From an uncultured Clostridia bacterium (GTDB taxonomy: Bacteria > Bacillota > Clostridia > UMGS1810), in assembly GCA_934454585.1 (NCBI GenBank), contig CAKSFP010000008.1, positions 1 to 64,000 of the forward strand: a stretch of DNA of 64,000 nucleotides, in the 5' to 3' direction. Each line of letters starts with the position of its first letter. Position 1 is the stretch's first letter. Under the pieces are notes generated by a model. It made no database searches, was not told the DNA's origin, and was given only the letters and a program-made list of their open reading frames with translations. The position numbers were made by a program, and so were the translations under genes. This document shows positions 1 through 9,193 of this stretch, in pieces.

Positions 1-174
1 TATTTATAATACCACAAACAAAAACAGATGTCAAGGGTTTTTCGACTTTTTTTCAAAATTTTTTTCAGCCTTTTTCATTGCCGCTAAATGTTGTGGTCAT
101 TTTACAATTTTAATACCATATATATTTTTTGAAAACTGCTCAACAAACAGCGGCGCCATTTCAACCTTAATTCA

Positions 175-1182
175 TCAATCGTTATATACAACTTTTTTAT
201 TCACATAATCGAAGCACAGCGAACGCTGACTGCGCATAAAACAGTCACGGTTATTGCCGACACGCGCGATTCTGAGCAAACCGAGGTTTGCATCCACACT
301 GACAACATTGAAACAATCATATGTCCTGGTGCCCTTAACACGCTTACCGTCACACCAGCCGTCCCAGTCTGTGCCGCTCGGAACAACACTGTTGAGCACG
401 CCGGCATCCGTCATGCCAAACATATCGTGATGCTCATGCCCGGCCAAATTGCAGATGTGACAGCCGCCGCGTTTTATAAAATCGACAATTACGGTTTCAT
501 ACGGAACGGGATTCTTCGCACCGTGCAAGCCCAAATAATCGTTTGCCGTGTGGAAAGTCACGCCGTATGTATCGTTGACCTGACCCGACGGTTCATGCAT
601 GGCAGTGATAACACAAAGTCCTTTTTCGCGTGCATCTTCCAAAACCGTCTCGAGCCATTTGCACTGCTGCTCTATGTCGTAGTACAAATCAAGCACGACT
701 ATGCGCAGATTCGATTCGGGAAAATCCTTGTAATATGTCATGGAAAAATCACATTCCATGTAATCAACCATATCCGATCCGTCGCTTATCGGCGCGAACA
801 GCAGATTATAAACCGACTCCTTGGTGTTCTTGAGCCACTTTTTTGTGATATAGGTGTCGTGGTTTCCCACACAGTTATATATGGGATGAACGCATTTTTC
901 GCCGCAGTTATAAAAATCCACATACAGACTCTGATTGCCGCCGCAGTAATCACCTGTGTGCAAGCCGAAATCTATATACTCATGATAATAATTGATGTAC
1001 TCTACCAGACGATTCCACAAATCAAGCACAGCATGAATGTCCGAAAAATGCACAAACTGCAGCGGTTTGTAACGATCGTCAAACTTTTGGCGAAAAAATT
1101 GCGTGCGTGTGGCGCTCCCCTGAATTATGAGCGGCTCCACATCACGGTTAAGCTCCAAAATACTGTCAGTCAAATTGAACAT
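175..1182 (-). CDS. calcineurin-like metallophosphoesterase
   Basis: Predicted metal-dependent phosphoesterase; the substrate is unknown. The superfamily's metal-binding series is present in order: D-x-H in HFSDIHA (residues about 46-51), then GDYCGG, GNHDTY and a C-terminal GHEHHD, so the dinuclear metal site looks complete. No signal peptide or membrane segment is visible, so it is probably cytoplasmic. I chose the ATG at 1182 because AGGAG lies 9 nt upstream; the ATG at 1191 directly abuts that AGGAG. It is the last gene of a leftward recD2-comF-ABC-F run. Its ribosome site overlaps the ABC-F stop codon, which suggests coupled translation. Nothing in the neighbourhood indicates a specific substrate. 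Confidence 0.85.
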   Translation of the reverse strand: MFNLTDSILELNRDVEPLIIQGSATRTQFFRQKFDDRYKPLQFVHFSDIHAVLDLWNRLVEYINYYHEYIDFGLHTGDYCGGNQSLYVDFYNCGEKCVHPIYNCVGNHDTYITKKWLKNTKESVYNLLFAPISDGSDMVDYMECDFSMTYYKDFPESNLRIVVLDLYYDIEQQCKWLETVLEDAREKGLCVITAMHEPSGQVNDTYGVTFHTANDYLGLHGAKNPVPYETVIVDFIKRGGCHICNLAGHEHHDMFGMTDAGVLNSVVPSGTDWDGWCDGKRVKGTRTYDCFNVVSVDANLGLLRIARVGNNRDCFMRSQRSLCFDYVNKKVVYND

Positions 1183-1194
1183 ATCAACCATCTC

Positions 1195-3126
1195 CTATTC
1201 CGTTTGTCTAAGTTCCTCAAGCTCCTCGGTCAGACTGTTCCACAACTCATAGGTCTGAGAAAGCAGTCTGTTCTTCTCCTCAATCTCAGCGTAAATTCCG
1301 CTTATCTTGTCGTAATCCGAACCGCATTCCTCAAGCTTTTTGTTAAGTTCCTCAACGGCTTTTTCCGTCTCCTCTATAAGTTTCTCGGCATTTTCCAGCT
1401 TTTTTGTTTTATTCTTTATGTCTGCCCGGCGGCGTTTCTCCTGTTCGTAGGTTAGTGCCGCGGACGCATCGGATTCTTTTCCGGCCGCACTTGCGGCTGC
1501 CGTGTTTGCGGCGGCTGCGCTCTTTTCAAGATAATCGTCATAATTGCCCTCATATCTGTTAATTCCGTTCGGCGTCAGCTCGTAAATCTTATCTGCCGCT
1601 TTGTTGAGAAAATATCTGTCGTGCGACACGAAGAACACCGTGCCGCCGTATTCCGCAACAGCCGTATCAAGCGATTCTTTGGACGGCAGATCAAGATGGT
1701 TTGTCGGTTCGTCCAAAAAGAGCGTATTCGCCTTTTCAAGCATTATGATGAGAAGCATAAGCCGCGCGCGCTCACCGCCGCTCAGCTTGCCTACGGGCTT
1801 GTACACATCGTCGTTCACAAAAAGCATCGACCCCAGCAGCGAGCGAATCTCAGATTCGTCACTGCGCGGCAGTCTGTCCCAGATTTCATCCATGACAGTC
1901 TTTTTGTCGTCAAGATTGCTCTGCTCCTGGTCGTAGTAGCTCAGTTCGACATTTCTGCCGAACTCAAACTCGCCGCGATAGTTTTTGTTTATGCCAAGCA
2001 GAGTTTTAAGCAGAGTGGACTTGCCGACGCCGTTTGCGCCGATGAGTGCAATCTTCTCGCCGCGTTTTATGTCAAATGTGATATTCTTTGCAATGTCGGT
2101 CAATATGCCCGACTTATTTACCGACAGCACAAGATTGTTGGCGGAGAGCACATCTTTATATGACGGATAAACCATGTCAAACGAAAATCTGCACGCCCGC
2201 AAATCCCCATCGGGCTTTTCGATAATCTCCATGCGGTCAATCATCTTCTGCTTGCTCTTTGCCATCTTTGCGGTGGACGCACGCACAGCGTTTTTCTCCA
2301 CATATTCTTCAAGTTTTTTTATCTCTTTCTGCTGAGTGTTGTAGTGCCGCAGTTCCACCTCGTGATTTTGCTTTTTTAATTCGAGATATTTTGTGTAATT
2401 GCCGCTGTAACGGGTGCATTTGTTGCGCTCTATTTCATAAATCGTGTCAACAAGCGTATCGAGAAAATATCTGTCATGCGACACGGTGATAACCGCACCG
2501 CGGTATGATTTGAGATACCCCTCAAGCCACTGCATCGTTTTGAAATCAAGATGGTTTGTCGGCTCGTCCAGCAGAAGAATCTCAGGTGATTCAAGCAGCA
2601 GCCGCGCCATGGCAAGTTTTGTCTTTTCGCCGCCGCTCAGCCGCTCCGTCTCAGTGTTTACATCAAACTCCCCGAATCCCATGCCAAAGAGCACCGTCAT
2701 GATTTTTGCGCGCAGCTCAAAGCCGCCTTTTTTCTCAAACTGCTCGCTCACTGCGCCGTAGCGGCGCAGAATGCGGTCGTGCTCCGGCTCGTCCGTGACG
2801 GATGCCATCTGCGTTTCCAATGTGCGCATTTCCTCCTCGAGTGCCACAACATCGTCAAAAACGCTCATCATGGTTGACCATATTGTCCTGCCGAGGGCGT
2901 GTTCGCTGTTCTGTCTGAGAAAACCTATCCGCGATTCCCTCGGTGTGAAAATCGTACCGCTATCATAGCTCAGATCGCCGGAGATTATTCTAAGCAGCGT
3001 GGTTTTTCCCGCACCGTTCACCCCTATGAGTCCGACTTTTTCGTTGTCGGCAATGTTCATGGAGATGCCCTCAAGCACGGTGTCCACGCCAAAACTTTTT
3101 GATATATTTTGAATTTGTATTGCCAT
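1195..3126 (-). CDS. ABC-F family ATP-binding protein
   Basis: Soluble twin-ATPase of the ABC-F class, whose members act on the ribosome (translation rescue, antibiotic protection or assembly). Domain 1 has Walker A GVNGAGKTT near residue 36 and signature LSGGEKTK. A charged linker follows, then domain 2 with GANGVGKST near residue 362 and LSGGERAR. Both halves carry LLLDEPTNHLD- or LFLDEPTNHLD-type Walker B motifs. The last 80 or so residues are K/E-rich and should form a coiled coil, as in the Uup/YdiF/YfmR subgroup. There are no membrane segments, which excludes a transporter. At 643 aa the length is normal. AGGTAG precedes the ATG by 6 nt. It lies 10 bp downstream of comF. It could be a housekeeping ABC-F or a resistance factor; the linker alone does not decide. 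Confidence 0.9.
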   Translation of the reverse strand: MAIQIQNISKSFGVDTVLEGISMNIADNEKVGLIGVNGAGKTTLLRIISGDLSYDSGTIFTPRESRIGFLRQNSEHALGRTIWSTMMSVFDDVVALEEEMRTLETQMASVTDEPEHDRILRRYGAVSEQFEKKGGFELRAKIMTVLFGMGFGEFDVNTETERLSGGEKTKLAMARLLLESPEILLLDEPTNHLDFKTMQWLEGYLKSYRGAVITVSHDRYFLDTLVDTIYEIERNKCTRYSGNYTKYLELKKQNHEVELRHYNTQQKEIKKLEEYVEKNAVRASTAKMAKSKQKMIDRMEIIEKPDGDLRACRFSFDMVYPSYKDVLSANNLVLSVNKSGILTDIAKNITFDIKRGEKIALIGANGVGKSTLLKTLLGINKNYRGEFEFGRNVELSYYDQEQSNLDDKKTVMDEIWDRLPRSDESEIRSLLGSMLFVNDDVYKPVGKLSGGERARLMLLIIMLEKANTLFLDEPTNHLDLPSKESLDTAVAEYGGTVFFVSHDRYFLNKAADKIYELTPNGINRYEGNYDDYLEKSAAAANTAAASAAGKESDASAALTYEQEKRRRADIKNKTKKLENAEKLIEETEKAVEELNKKLEECGSDYDKISGIYAEIEEKNRLLSQTYELWNSLTEELEELRQTE

Positions 3127-3136
3127 TACTATCTAC

Positions 3137-3802
3137 CTATGCCTTTCGTGAATAGCACGCAGTAACCGCATACACGCGGTTTGCGCCGTTTACCCTGAGC
3201 AACCGTGAAACCTCGCCCAGTGTCGCACCGCTGGTGTACACATCGTCCACAACGATAATGTCTCTGCCGCGGATATCCGCAAGAAGATTAAACTCGAACG
3301 AATTGCGGATGAAGAATTTCTTGTCACAGTCCACCATGCCGCTAAGTCTGTCTATCGGCTTTATCTTGCACAGGACTCCGTCGAGATATTCCGCACCGAC
3401 AAATTCCGCAAGGTACCTTGCAATCACTTCCGACTGATTGTAATCCCTATCACGCGACACATGGATGGGCACAGCGATGATTACGCACTTTTCAGGGTCG
3501 ATTTTCATATCCTTGACCCTGTCGGCAATCACGCGTGCAAACGAATATCCGGGATACTTTATCCCGTTAAACTTGTAGTCAATCATTGCTCTGCGAATCA
3601 TGCCTTTGTATGGGAGCGGAGACATAATCAGATCACAGCCGTGCCTTTTGGCGGTAATCATGGGAGGTTTGGACGCGAGTTTTTCGCAGCAAGTGCGGCA
3701 AACACAAAAGCGGCTGAGAAGAAAAACTTCCTTTCCGCACACAATGCAGTTGCGCGGAAATACCAAATCAAGTAACGCTGCACCGATATCAGCTATCTGC
3801 AT
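3137..3802 (-). CDS. comF: ComF family phosphoribosyltransferase-like protein
   Basis: ComF-type protein, which in naturally competent bacteria helps process incoming single-stranded DNA. An N-terminal four-cysteine zinc ribbon (CIVCGKE, then CRTCCEK) is followed by a type I phosphoribosyltransferase fold ending in the PRPP-binding loop DIIVVDDVYTSGATLGE near residue 185. The ATG at 3802 follows GAGG by 6 nt; an upstream TTG at 3814 is also in frame. The start overlaps the end of recD2 by 14 nt, so the two are translationally coupled. Pairing with recD2, a DNA helicase, fits DNA metabolism. No other competence genes lie nearby apart from the ComM-like yifB at 11-12.7 kb. Confidence 0.88.
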   Translation of the reverse strand: MQIADIGAALLDLVFPRNCIVCGKEVFLLSRFCVCRTCCEKLASKPPMITAKRHGCDLIMSPLPYKGMIRRAMIDYKFNGIKYPGYSFARVIADRVKDMKIDPEKCVIIAVPIHVSRDRDYNQSEVIARYLAEFVGAEYLDGVLCKIKPIDRLSGMVDCDKKFFIRNSFEFNLLADIRGRDIIVVDDVYTSGATLGEVSRLLRVNGANRVYAVTACYSRKA

Positions 3803-6020
3803 TTTTCGCCTCAAGAATAATTTTTTCCTTCAATCCCGAATATCTCCTGTTTTCCTTGTTGTTATCCACCATTTTGCGCATGATATCCTCCCTGCCCACA
3901 AGCACCACCAGATCGCGCGCACGGGTAATGCCCGTGTAGAAAAGATTTCTGCTGATAAGCATATACGGTGCATCGTACAGCGGAATAATTATCGCCGGAA
4001 ATTCGCTGCCCTGGCTCTTGTGAACCGTGACCGCATATGCAAGATCTATCTCATCGAGATCTCGGAAATCATACACAACCTTGCGTTCGTCATATCTGAC
4101 GCTCAGTGTAGAAAATTTCTCGCTGATTTTATCTATTATTCCCACATCGCCGTTGAACACTCCGCTGCCTGCCGTTCCATCATCGGTGGTCCATGCAATG
4201 TCGTAATTATTTTTTATCTGCATAACCTTATCTCCCTCGCGAAAGATTAAATCACCGTATTTTTTTTCTTTTTTCTCGTCGGACGGCGGATTGAGAACGC
4301 TCTGCAGCCCGCTGTTGAGATTGTACACTCCGCAGATACCTTTTTTCGACGGGGAGAGCACCTGAATGTCAAAAGGCTCATAGCCGTATTTATGAGTAAG
4401 CCTTGTCGAGCAAAGCGACATTATGTATTCAAAACCGTTGTGCGCATCGGAAAATGACGCAAAGAAAAAATCCTTATCCTTGACATTGCACTGCGGATAT
4501 ACTCCGCTGTTCACATTGTGCGCATTTACAACTATCATGCTCTCCTTTGCCTGGCGAAAAATCTCCGTAAGCCTTATCACGCTGACAACTCCGCTGTCTA
4601 TAATATCCTTGAGCACATTGCCGGGCCCCACCGACGGCAGCTGGTTGACATCGCCCACCATAATGAGACGCGTGCCGTCCTTCACGGCGCGCAAAAGGCT
4701 GCTCATAAGCACAACATCCACCATGGACATCTCGTCTATAATAATGACATCGCTATCTATCGGCTTGTCCTCATCTATGCCGAATTCCGGCTCGTCCGAT
4801 TCATCGTGAAACCCCGCTTCGAGCAATCGGTGGATAGTCTTTGCCTCGGTTTTGCACACCTGGCTCATGCGTTTTGCCGCTCTGCCCGTCGGTGCGGTCA
4901 GAGTAACACTGAGTCCGCCCATGTGCATCACATCTATAATTGCATTTATGATGGTAGTTTTTCCTGTTCCCGGTCCGCCGGTTATCACAAGCACGCTGTT
5001 TTTGAGTGCGCACTCCACAGCGTCGCGCTGCAGTGCGGCAAGCTTCATGCCGCGTTTTTTCTCGGATATATCTATCTGGCGGCGGATGTCATCCTCGTCG
5101 CAATCGTATTTCACGCGAGAGAGGGAACAGATTTTCTTTGCGACATTCTCCTCACAGCGATAGTGAGAGATGCAATATACACGCTTCTCGCCGCCGACTG
5201 TCTCGCAAACAAAGTGTCCGTCAGCCTCGAGCAGACCTATCACGCCGTCAACCTCCCCGGCACTCACATGCATGAGCTTACCGCTGAGACTGCACAGAGT
5301 CTCCCGCGGCAGATAGGAATGACCGAAACGGGTGTTGTATTTCAGAGTATACACAGTCCCCGCCTTAAGCCGCAACTCGCTGTCCCGCGGAAAATTGAGC
5401 CGCTCGGCAATGTCGTCCGATGTTTTGAACGAAATGCCATCTATAGTATCACAGAGCATATATGGATTTGCCTCAATGAGATCCACCGCGGCCGTACCGA
5501 GGGTTTTGAAAATTTTTGCGGCGTAGTTCACCGAGATGTTGAACCACTGAAGAAACATTACAAGATTTGATGCGCCGACCTGCTCGTTGTAGCTTTCGTG
5601 CACGGCTATCGCCTTACTTTTGCTGATGCCCTTTATTGTTGCCAGTTTCATTGGGTCTTTAGCAATAATCTCAAGTGATTTTTCGCCGAATTTTTCGACT
5701 ATTTTTTTTGCCGTGGATTCACGGATTCCCTTGATTATGCCGGAGGCAAGGTATCTGTATACCGTCTCGCGGCTGCACGGCATTCGCTTTTCAAACATCT
5801 CAGCCTTGAACTGCTCGCCGTAGACGCTGTGGTTGGTCCATCTGCCGGTAAGGATGACATATTCGCCGACAGAGAGCCCGTGCATATAGCCGACAGCGAT
5901 AAAGTTGTCAGTTTCATTTTCGACTTCGATAACCTTGTAGCCGTTATCATCGTTGCCGAATATAATGTCGGTGACCTCTCCCTCGACTTTTTCAAGCTCT
6001 GTGTTATCCAATGTAATCAT
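3789..6020 (-). CDS. recD2: RecD2 ATP-dependent DNA helicase
   Basis: SF1 5'-3' DNA helicase of the RecD2/YrrC type, acting in repair and mismatch or recombination processing without RecBC. At 743 aa it has the long N-terminal region with helix-hairpin-helix-like segments (residues about 90-200). The helicase core follows: Walker A VITGGPGTGKTT, Walker B DVIIIDEMSMVD, motif III GDVNQLPSVGPG, and a C-terminal VTVHKSQGSEFPAIIIP with GITRARD. The reading frame stays open to 6227, but I chose the ATG at 6020. The protein resembles the family only from there, and the upstream part is AT-rich with no ribosome site. The site at 6020 is itself weak (AAAGG next to the ATG). It heads the leftward operon with comF. 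Confidence 0.93.
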   Translation of the reverse strand: MITLDNTELEKVEGEVTDIIFGNDDNGYKVIEVENETDNFIAVGYMHGLSVGEYVILTGRWTNHSVYGEQFKAEMFEKRMPCSRETVYRYLASGIIKGIRESTAKKIVEKFGEKSLEIIAKDPMKLATIKGISKSKAIAVHESYNEQVGASNLVMFLQWFNISVNYAAKIFKTLGTAAVDLIEANPYMLCDTIDGISFKTSDDIAERLNFPRDSELRLKAGTVYTLKYNTRFGHSYLPRETLCSLSGKLMHVSAGEVDGVIGLLEADGHFVCETVGGEKRVYCISHYRCEENVAKKICSLSRVKYDCDEDDIRRQIDISEKKRGMKLAALQRDAVECALKNSVLVITGGPGTGKTTIINAIIDVMHMGGLSVTLTAPTGRAAKRMSQVCKTEAKTIHRLLEAGFHDESDEPEFGIDEDKPIDSDVIIIDEMSMVDVVLMSSLLRAVKDGTRLIMVGDVNQLPSVGPGNVLKDIIDSGVVSVIRLTEIFRQAKESMIVVNAHNVNSGVYPQCNVKDKDFFFASFSDAHNGFEYIMSLCSTRLTHKYGYEPFDIQVLSPSKKGICGVYNLNSGLQSVLNPPSDEKKEKKYGDLIFREGDKVMQIKNNYDIAWTTDDGTAGSGVFNGDVGIIDKISEKFSTLSVRYDERKVVYDFRDLDEIDLAYAVTVHKSQGSEFPAIIIPLYDAPYMLISRNLFYTGITRARDLVVLVGREDIMRKMVDNNKENRRYSGLKEKIILEAKNADS

Positions 6021-6137
6021 CCTTTGCGCAATAAATAATAATTCAATTATATAATAATAAGTATTTCTTGTCAATGTTTTTGCCAAAACCCATGGCAGCC
6101 ACACGCGGGAACATATCTTGACGCCATAAATTAACAT

Positions 6138-6196
6138 AAAAAAATTCAATGTAAATTGTACTTTTGCATTGAATTTTTTTGTATTTGTGATAAAAT
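6138..6196 (+). promoter_or_regulatory. promoter and perfect inverted repeat before the GHKL kinase
   Basis: Two 14-bp arms (6138-6151 and 6167-6180) are perfect inverted repeats around a 15-nt loop. A candidate sigma-A promoter overlaps the right arm: TTGAAT at 6169-6174, 16-bp spacer, TAAAAT at 6191-6196. AGGAG follows and then the ATG at 6228. The palindrome has A runs on the left and T runs on the right. It could be an operator or a weak bidirectional terminator between divergent recD2 and the kinase gene. Confidence 0.5.
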
Positions 6197-6227
6197 TAAT
6201 ATATATTTCGAAAACAGGAGAGAGCAA

Positions 6228-7511
6228 ATGGAACTTTTATCGGATATTACAGAGCTGATAAATTACGGGCTCGTCACGGTGTACGGCTTTCTGCTCAGCG
6301 TGGCGTTCTCGGGCGGCTGCAAGGACACCCGCCAAAGGCGTATGTCGACATGGCTGCTGGCATTTTTTGTTTTGGTTCAGTCGCCGTTTCATTATTTCAT
6401 GGGGGCGGAATTCACAAAAAAAATATATCCTGTTCTTGTACACCTTCCGTTAGTGCTTATACTGGTGTCAGCCCAGAAAAAGAGTTTTGGCATAGCCTTG
6501 GTCAGCGTATGCACAGCGTATTCATGCTGTCAGTTTCCGCGCTGGATATCCATAGCGGTGCTGGATATAACACACATGCCGCTCGCCGCAAATCTGTCGT
6601 ACACGATATCGATAGTACCGATATTTCTGATGTTGTATTACTTTTTTTCAAAATTTGCATACACAGCAATGTCGTATTCGCACAGATCACTGGTTCTTTT
6701 CGGGATAATGCCCATTTCGTATTACATATTTGACTACGCCACCGCCATTTACACAAAACTGCTGTATTCCGGCGGCTTCATGATAGCAGAGGCAATGCCG
6801 ACCATATGCATACTGTTCTATGTCGGATTCATCTCCATGTACCACGCCGAGGTTCAGCGCAGAAACCGCACTGAATTTGAAAAATCCGCTCTCTCCATGG
6901 AGCTGAAACAGGCGGAGACAGAGATTGACGCCATGAAGATGATACACGAACAAAACGCAGTGCTGCGCCATGATTTGCGTCACCACCTCAACATGATTTC
7001 AAATTATCTTGAAAACAACGACGGAGATTCGGCATTGGCATACATCAATCAGATAAAGGACGAGGCAGACAAGGTTAAGTCGATTATATACACCGACAAC
7101 AAAATAGTGAATTTTGCACTGTCATACTATGCTTTCAAGGCAAAGCAACTTGGCATACGCGTGCACTACAGTGCAAATGTGCCTCAGAAAACGGCTATTG
7201 CCGACACGGATTTGAGCGCGCTGCTGTCGAATGTGCTTGAAAACGCACTCAACGCTGCCGCATCCTGTGCAGACCCCGACAAACGGGAGATAAACGCCCT
7301 AATCACTGAAAAAAACGACAAATTGCTTATATCGGTCACCAATTCGTATGAAGGAAATATAGTGTCCGAGAACGGCGTACCGTCGAGCGGTGAAAACGGT
7401 CACGGATTCGGGGTAAAGAGTATACGATCAATTGCGCACAGGTATGACGGTGAGTGTTTGTTTGAGTGGAGCGGCGGCGAATTCAGAACAAGAATTGTTA
7501 TGAATATGTAG
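6228..7511 (+). CDS. GHKL-domain (AgrC-like) sensor histidine kinase, orphan
   Basis: Membrane histidine kinase of the GHKL/HPK10 group, which in peptide quorum sensing (AgrC, ComD) and related systems signals to LytTR regulators. About 190 N-terminal residues form six or so hydrophobic segments. A coiled stretch then leads to the phospho-acceptor region around 'AVLRHDLRHHLN', an N box 'SNVLENALNAA' and a G box 'GHGFGVKSI'. The ATG at 6228 is preceded by AGGAG 6 nt upstream; the frame is open further 5' but without a ribosome site. No response regulator, AgrB or AgrD-like peptide gene lies beside it. The partner must be encoded elsewhere, or the kinase is isolated. It is flanked by a palindrome at the 5' side and a fold-back repeat at the 3' side. 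Confidence 0.85.
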   Translation: MELLSDITELINYGLVTVYGFLLSVAFSGGCKDTRQRRMSTWLLAFFVLVQSPFHYFMGAEFTKKIYPVLVHLPLVLILVSAQKKSFGIALVSVCTAYSCCQFPRWISIAVLDITHMPLAANLSYTISIVPIFLMLYYFFSKFAYTAMSYSHRSLVLFGIMPISYYIFDYATAIYTKLLYSGGFMIAEAMPTICILFYVGFISMYHAEVQRRNRTEFEKSALSMELKQAETEIDAMKMIHEQNAVLRHDLRHHLNMISNYLENNDGDSALAYINQIKDEADKVKSIIYTDNKIVNFALSYYAFKAKQLGIRVHYSANVPQKTAIADTDLSALLSNVLENALNAAASCADPDKREINALITEKNDKLLISVTNSYEGNIVSENGVPSSGENGHGFGVKSIRSIAHRYDGECLFEWSGGEFRTRIVMNM

Positions 7512-7906
7512 ACACGATGCAAAACGGTAACTGACCGTTCCCTCATCAGGCAAGCGAGACTCGAACACGGGTTCGGGTCTCGCTTGCCTAGCCGAAAGAG
7601 AATAACCCGAACTCCGATTTTGAGAGGCGGATTTCCGCTTTCGCTGTGTTAAAATACTCGGCAATCCGACAGGATTACCTGCGTTTTTGCCTTGCGCAAC
7701 CAAAAATCCGCTCTCTCAAAATTCTGCGACCTGAAAAAGATAGAATTTTGAGCAGATTTTGGTGCGGAAGATGCAGCAAGGCTGGCGCCTTGCAAAGATG
7801 ACAAGCCAAAAGATGCCGAAATTATGCCTTTTCAGGCGGGTTCAGATTATTCTCTTTCGGCTAATCTTTTAGTATATTAAAATAACCTGCCACGGAAATC
7901 GGCAGG
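7512..7906. repeat. fold-back intergenic element with nested inverted repeats
   Basis: No gene is seen here. A hairpin at 7548-7589 has a 19-bp stem with one G-U pair and a 4-nt loop. Its left arm (GGCAAGCGAGACTCGAAC) recurs at 23572. Right after it, a 17-bp arm at 7589-7605 is repeated inverted and exactly at 7847-7863. Between them three related AT/GC blocks (about 7615, 7702 and 7743) can pair with one another. The whole resembles a non-coding fold-back element of about 315 bp. Confidence 0.6.
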
Positions 7907-7916
7907 TTATTTTAAT
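7878..7916. terminator. bidirectional terminator
   Basis: A stem of about 15 bp, with AATAACCTGCC on one side and its complement on the other around a 9-nt loop, is flanked by A and T runs. It overlaps the stop codon of the XRE gene (7907-7909). It can end both that gene and anything read rightward from the kinase. Confidence 0.75.
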
Positions 7917-8212
7917 GTTTTTAAGAAATCAAGAAGTGTATTTGACTGTCTTTCATCAAGTGAACGAAAACACGACAGCAACTCTCTTTCATTGTCGTCG
8001 AGGTACGACACCTCTTCCGACTCATTGAACAACTCCGACATCGACAATCTGAGGGGTTTCGCCAATCGGCTAAGAGTATCAAACGATGGATTTCTGTCTC
8101 CGCGTTCCAAGTCGCGGATGTGAGTTTCGGATATACCTGATATCTGCGACAGTTTGTATACTGTCATGTTGTTGGCTATTCGCGCTTTTTTCAGTCGTTC
8201 AGCTATATCCAT
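7907..8212 (-). CDS. XRE-family helix-turn-helix regulator
   Basis: Small DNA-binding protein of 101 aa. Residues 5-60 are a typical Cro/C1 HTH domain: 'MTVYKLSQISGISETHIRDLERGDRNPS' shows the turn and recognition helix. A short acidic tail of about 35 residues follows, with no sensor or peptidase domain. The ATG at 8212 is preceded by AGAGGG about 9 nt upstream; the in-frame TTG at 8233 would abut this site. It starts 48 bp after the end of the pseudouridine synthase gene, and a TATAAT lies in that gap, so it may have its own promoter. Its target is unknown. It is not next to phage or toxin genes, so it is probably a resident regulator. Confidence 0.85.
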   Translation of the reverse strand: MDIAERLKKARIANNMTVYKLSQISGISETHIRDLERGDRNPSFDTLSRLAKPLRLSMSELFNESEEVSYLDDNERELLSCFRSLDERQSNTLLDFLKTLK

Positions 8213-8260
8213 CCGTGTTTCACCCTCTTTCAAAAAACTACAGCTATATTATAATACAGA

Positions 8261-9193
8261 TTAGGCAAACGGCACATTTTTAACTTCAAATTCCCTATGA
8301 TTGAGATACGACAAAATATTTTCGTCCGAAAACTCAAACCTGATTTTGTAAGAATACAGCGCCTGTTTTTTCATGCCGATGCGGCGGTTAAAATCATTTG
8401 TACCGTACTTTCCGTCACCGGCCAGCGGATGTCCGATTGACGCAAAGTGCGCCCTTATCTGATGGGTGCGCCCCGTAAGCAGTTCAACCTCGACAAGCGA
8501 TGTCAGCTCACCCTCACGCAACACCCGATACTTAGTGGCAATGCTCTTGCCGCCCGGTATGGGTTCGTCATGGATATAAACACGGTTCTGCTCTGTATTC
8601 TTCACAAGATACCCCCTCAGCGTGCCCGATTTCTCCTCGAGATGACCGCTGACGAGGCAAAGATAGAATTTTTTGATTTCTCTTGACTTGATTTTCTCGT
8701 TTATCACCTTTAGCGCGGCGGCATTCTTCGCCGCGATGACTATGCCGCCGGTGTTCCTGTCTATGCGATTGCACAGCGCCGGCGCAAACGAATTTTCCTC
8801 GTCCGGGTGATACTCTCCATTGCGGTAGAGATACGCTTTCATGTGGTTAAGCAATGTGTTGACCTTCTCGCTGTCGTCATCATGCACAATCATGCCCGGA
8901 GCCTTGTCCATGAGCAAAATGTTGTCGTCCTCATACACAATATTAAGCCGCGGTTCAAGGTTTCTGTAGGAATCATTGTACTCGGTCTGTTCAAAAAACT
9001 CATCGTTGATGTACATATCCACCTTGTCGCCGCTGACCAGGCGATAGCTTATCTCGGTGCGTTTGCCGTTCACCTTTATCCTCTTTTTGCGAATTGCCTT
9101 ATACATCAGCCCCTGCGGCATATTCAAATATTTGGTCAAAAACTTGTCAACCCTTTGGCCGGCGTCGTTCTCGTTTATAATCACACTTTTCAT
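8261..9193 (-). CDS. RluA-family 23S rRNA pseudouridine synthase
   Basis: Isomerises uridine to pseudouridine in rRNA, in the RluC/RluD/RluA group. Residues 1-75 form an S4-like RNA-binding domain ('GQRVDKFLTKYLNMPQ'). The catalytic domain contains 'NRIDRNTGGIVIAAKN' near residue 145, where the aspartate after RI is the catalytic residue; the usual HRLDxxTSG is changed to NRIDRNTGG. 'LTGRTHQIRAHFASIGHPLAGDGKYG' follows. Length 310 aa is normal. The start ATG overlaps the stop of the LarC-like gene by 4 nt, so it is coupled in a TPR-larC-rluA operon. The exact uridine target cannot be told from sequence. Confidence 0.9.
   Translation of the reverse strand: MKSVIINENDAGQRVDKFLTKYLNMPQGLMYKAIRKKRIKVNGKRTEISYRLVSGDKVDMYINDEFFEQTEYNDSYRNLEPRLNIVYEDDNILLMDKAPGMIVHDDDSEKVNTLLNHMKAYLYRNGEYHPDEENSFAPALCNRIDRNTGGIVIAAKNAAALKVINEKIKSREIKKFYLCLVSGHLEEKSGTLRGYLVKNTEQNRVYIHDEPIPGGKSIATKYRVLREGELTSLVEVELLTGRTHQIRAHFASIGHPLAGDGKYGTNDFNRRIGMKKQALYSYKIRFEFSDENILSYLNHREFEVKNVPFA

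Noticed and set aside
427..1455. Plus-strand open frame of 342 codons
   Set aside because: It runs antisense across the phosphoesterase and ABC-F genes and has no recognisable domain or ribosome site.
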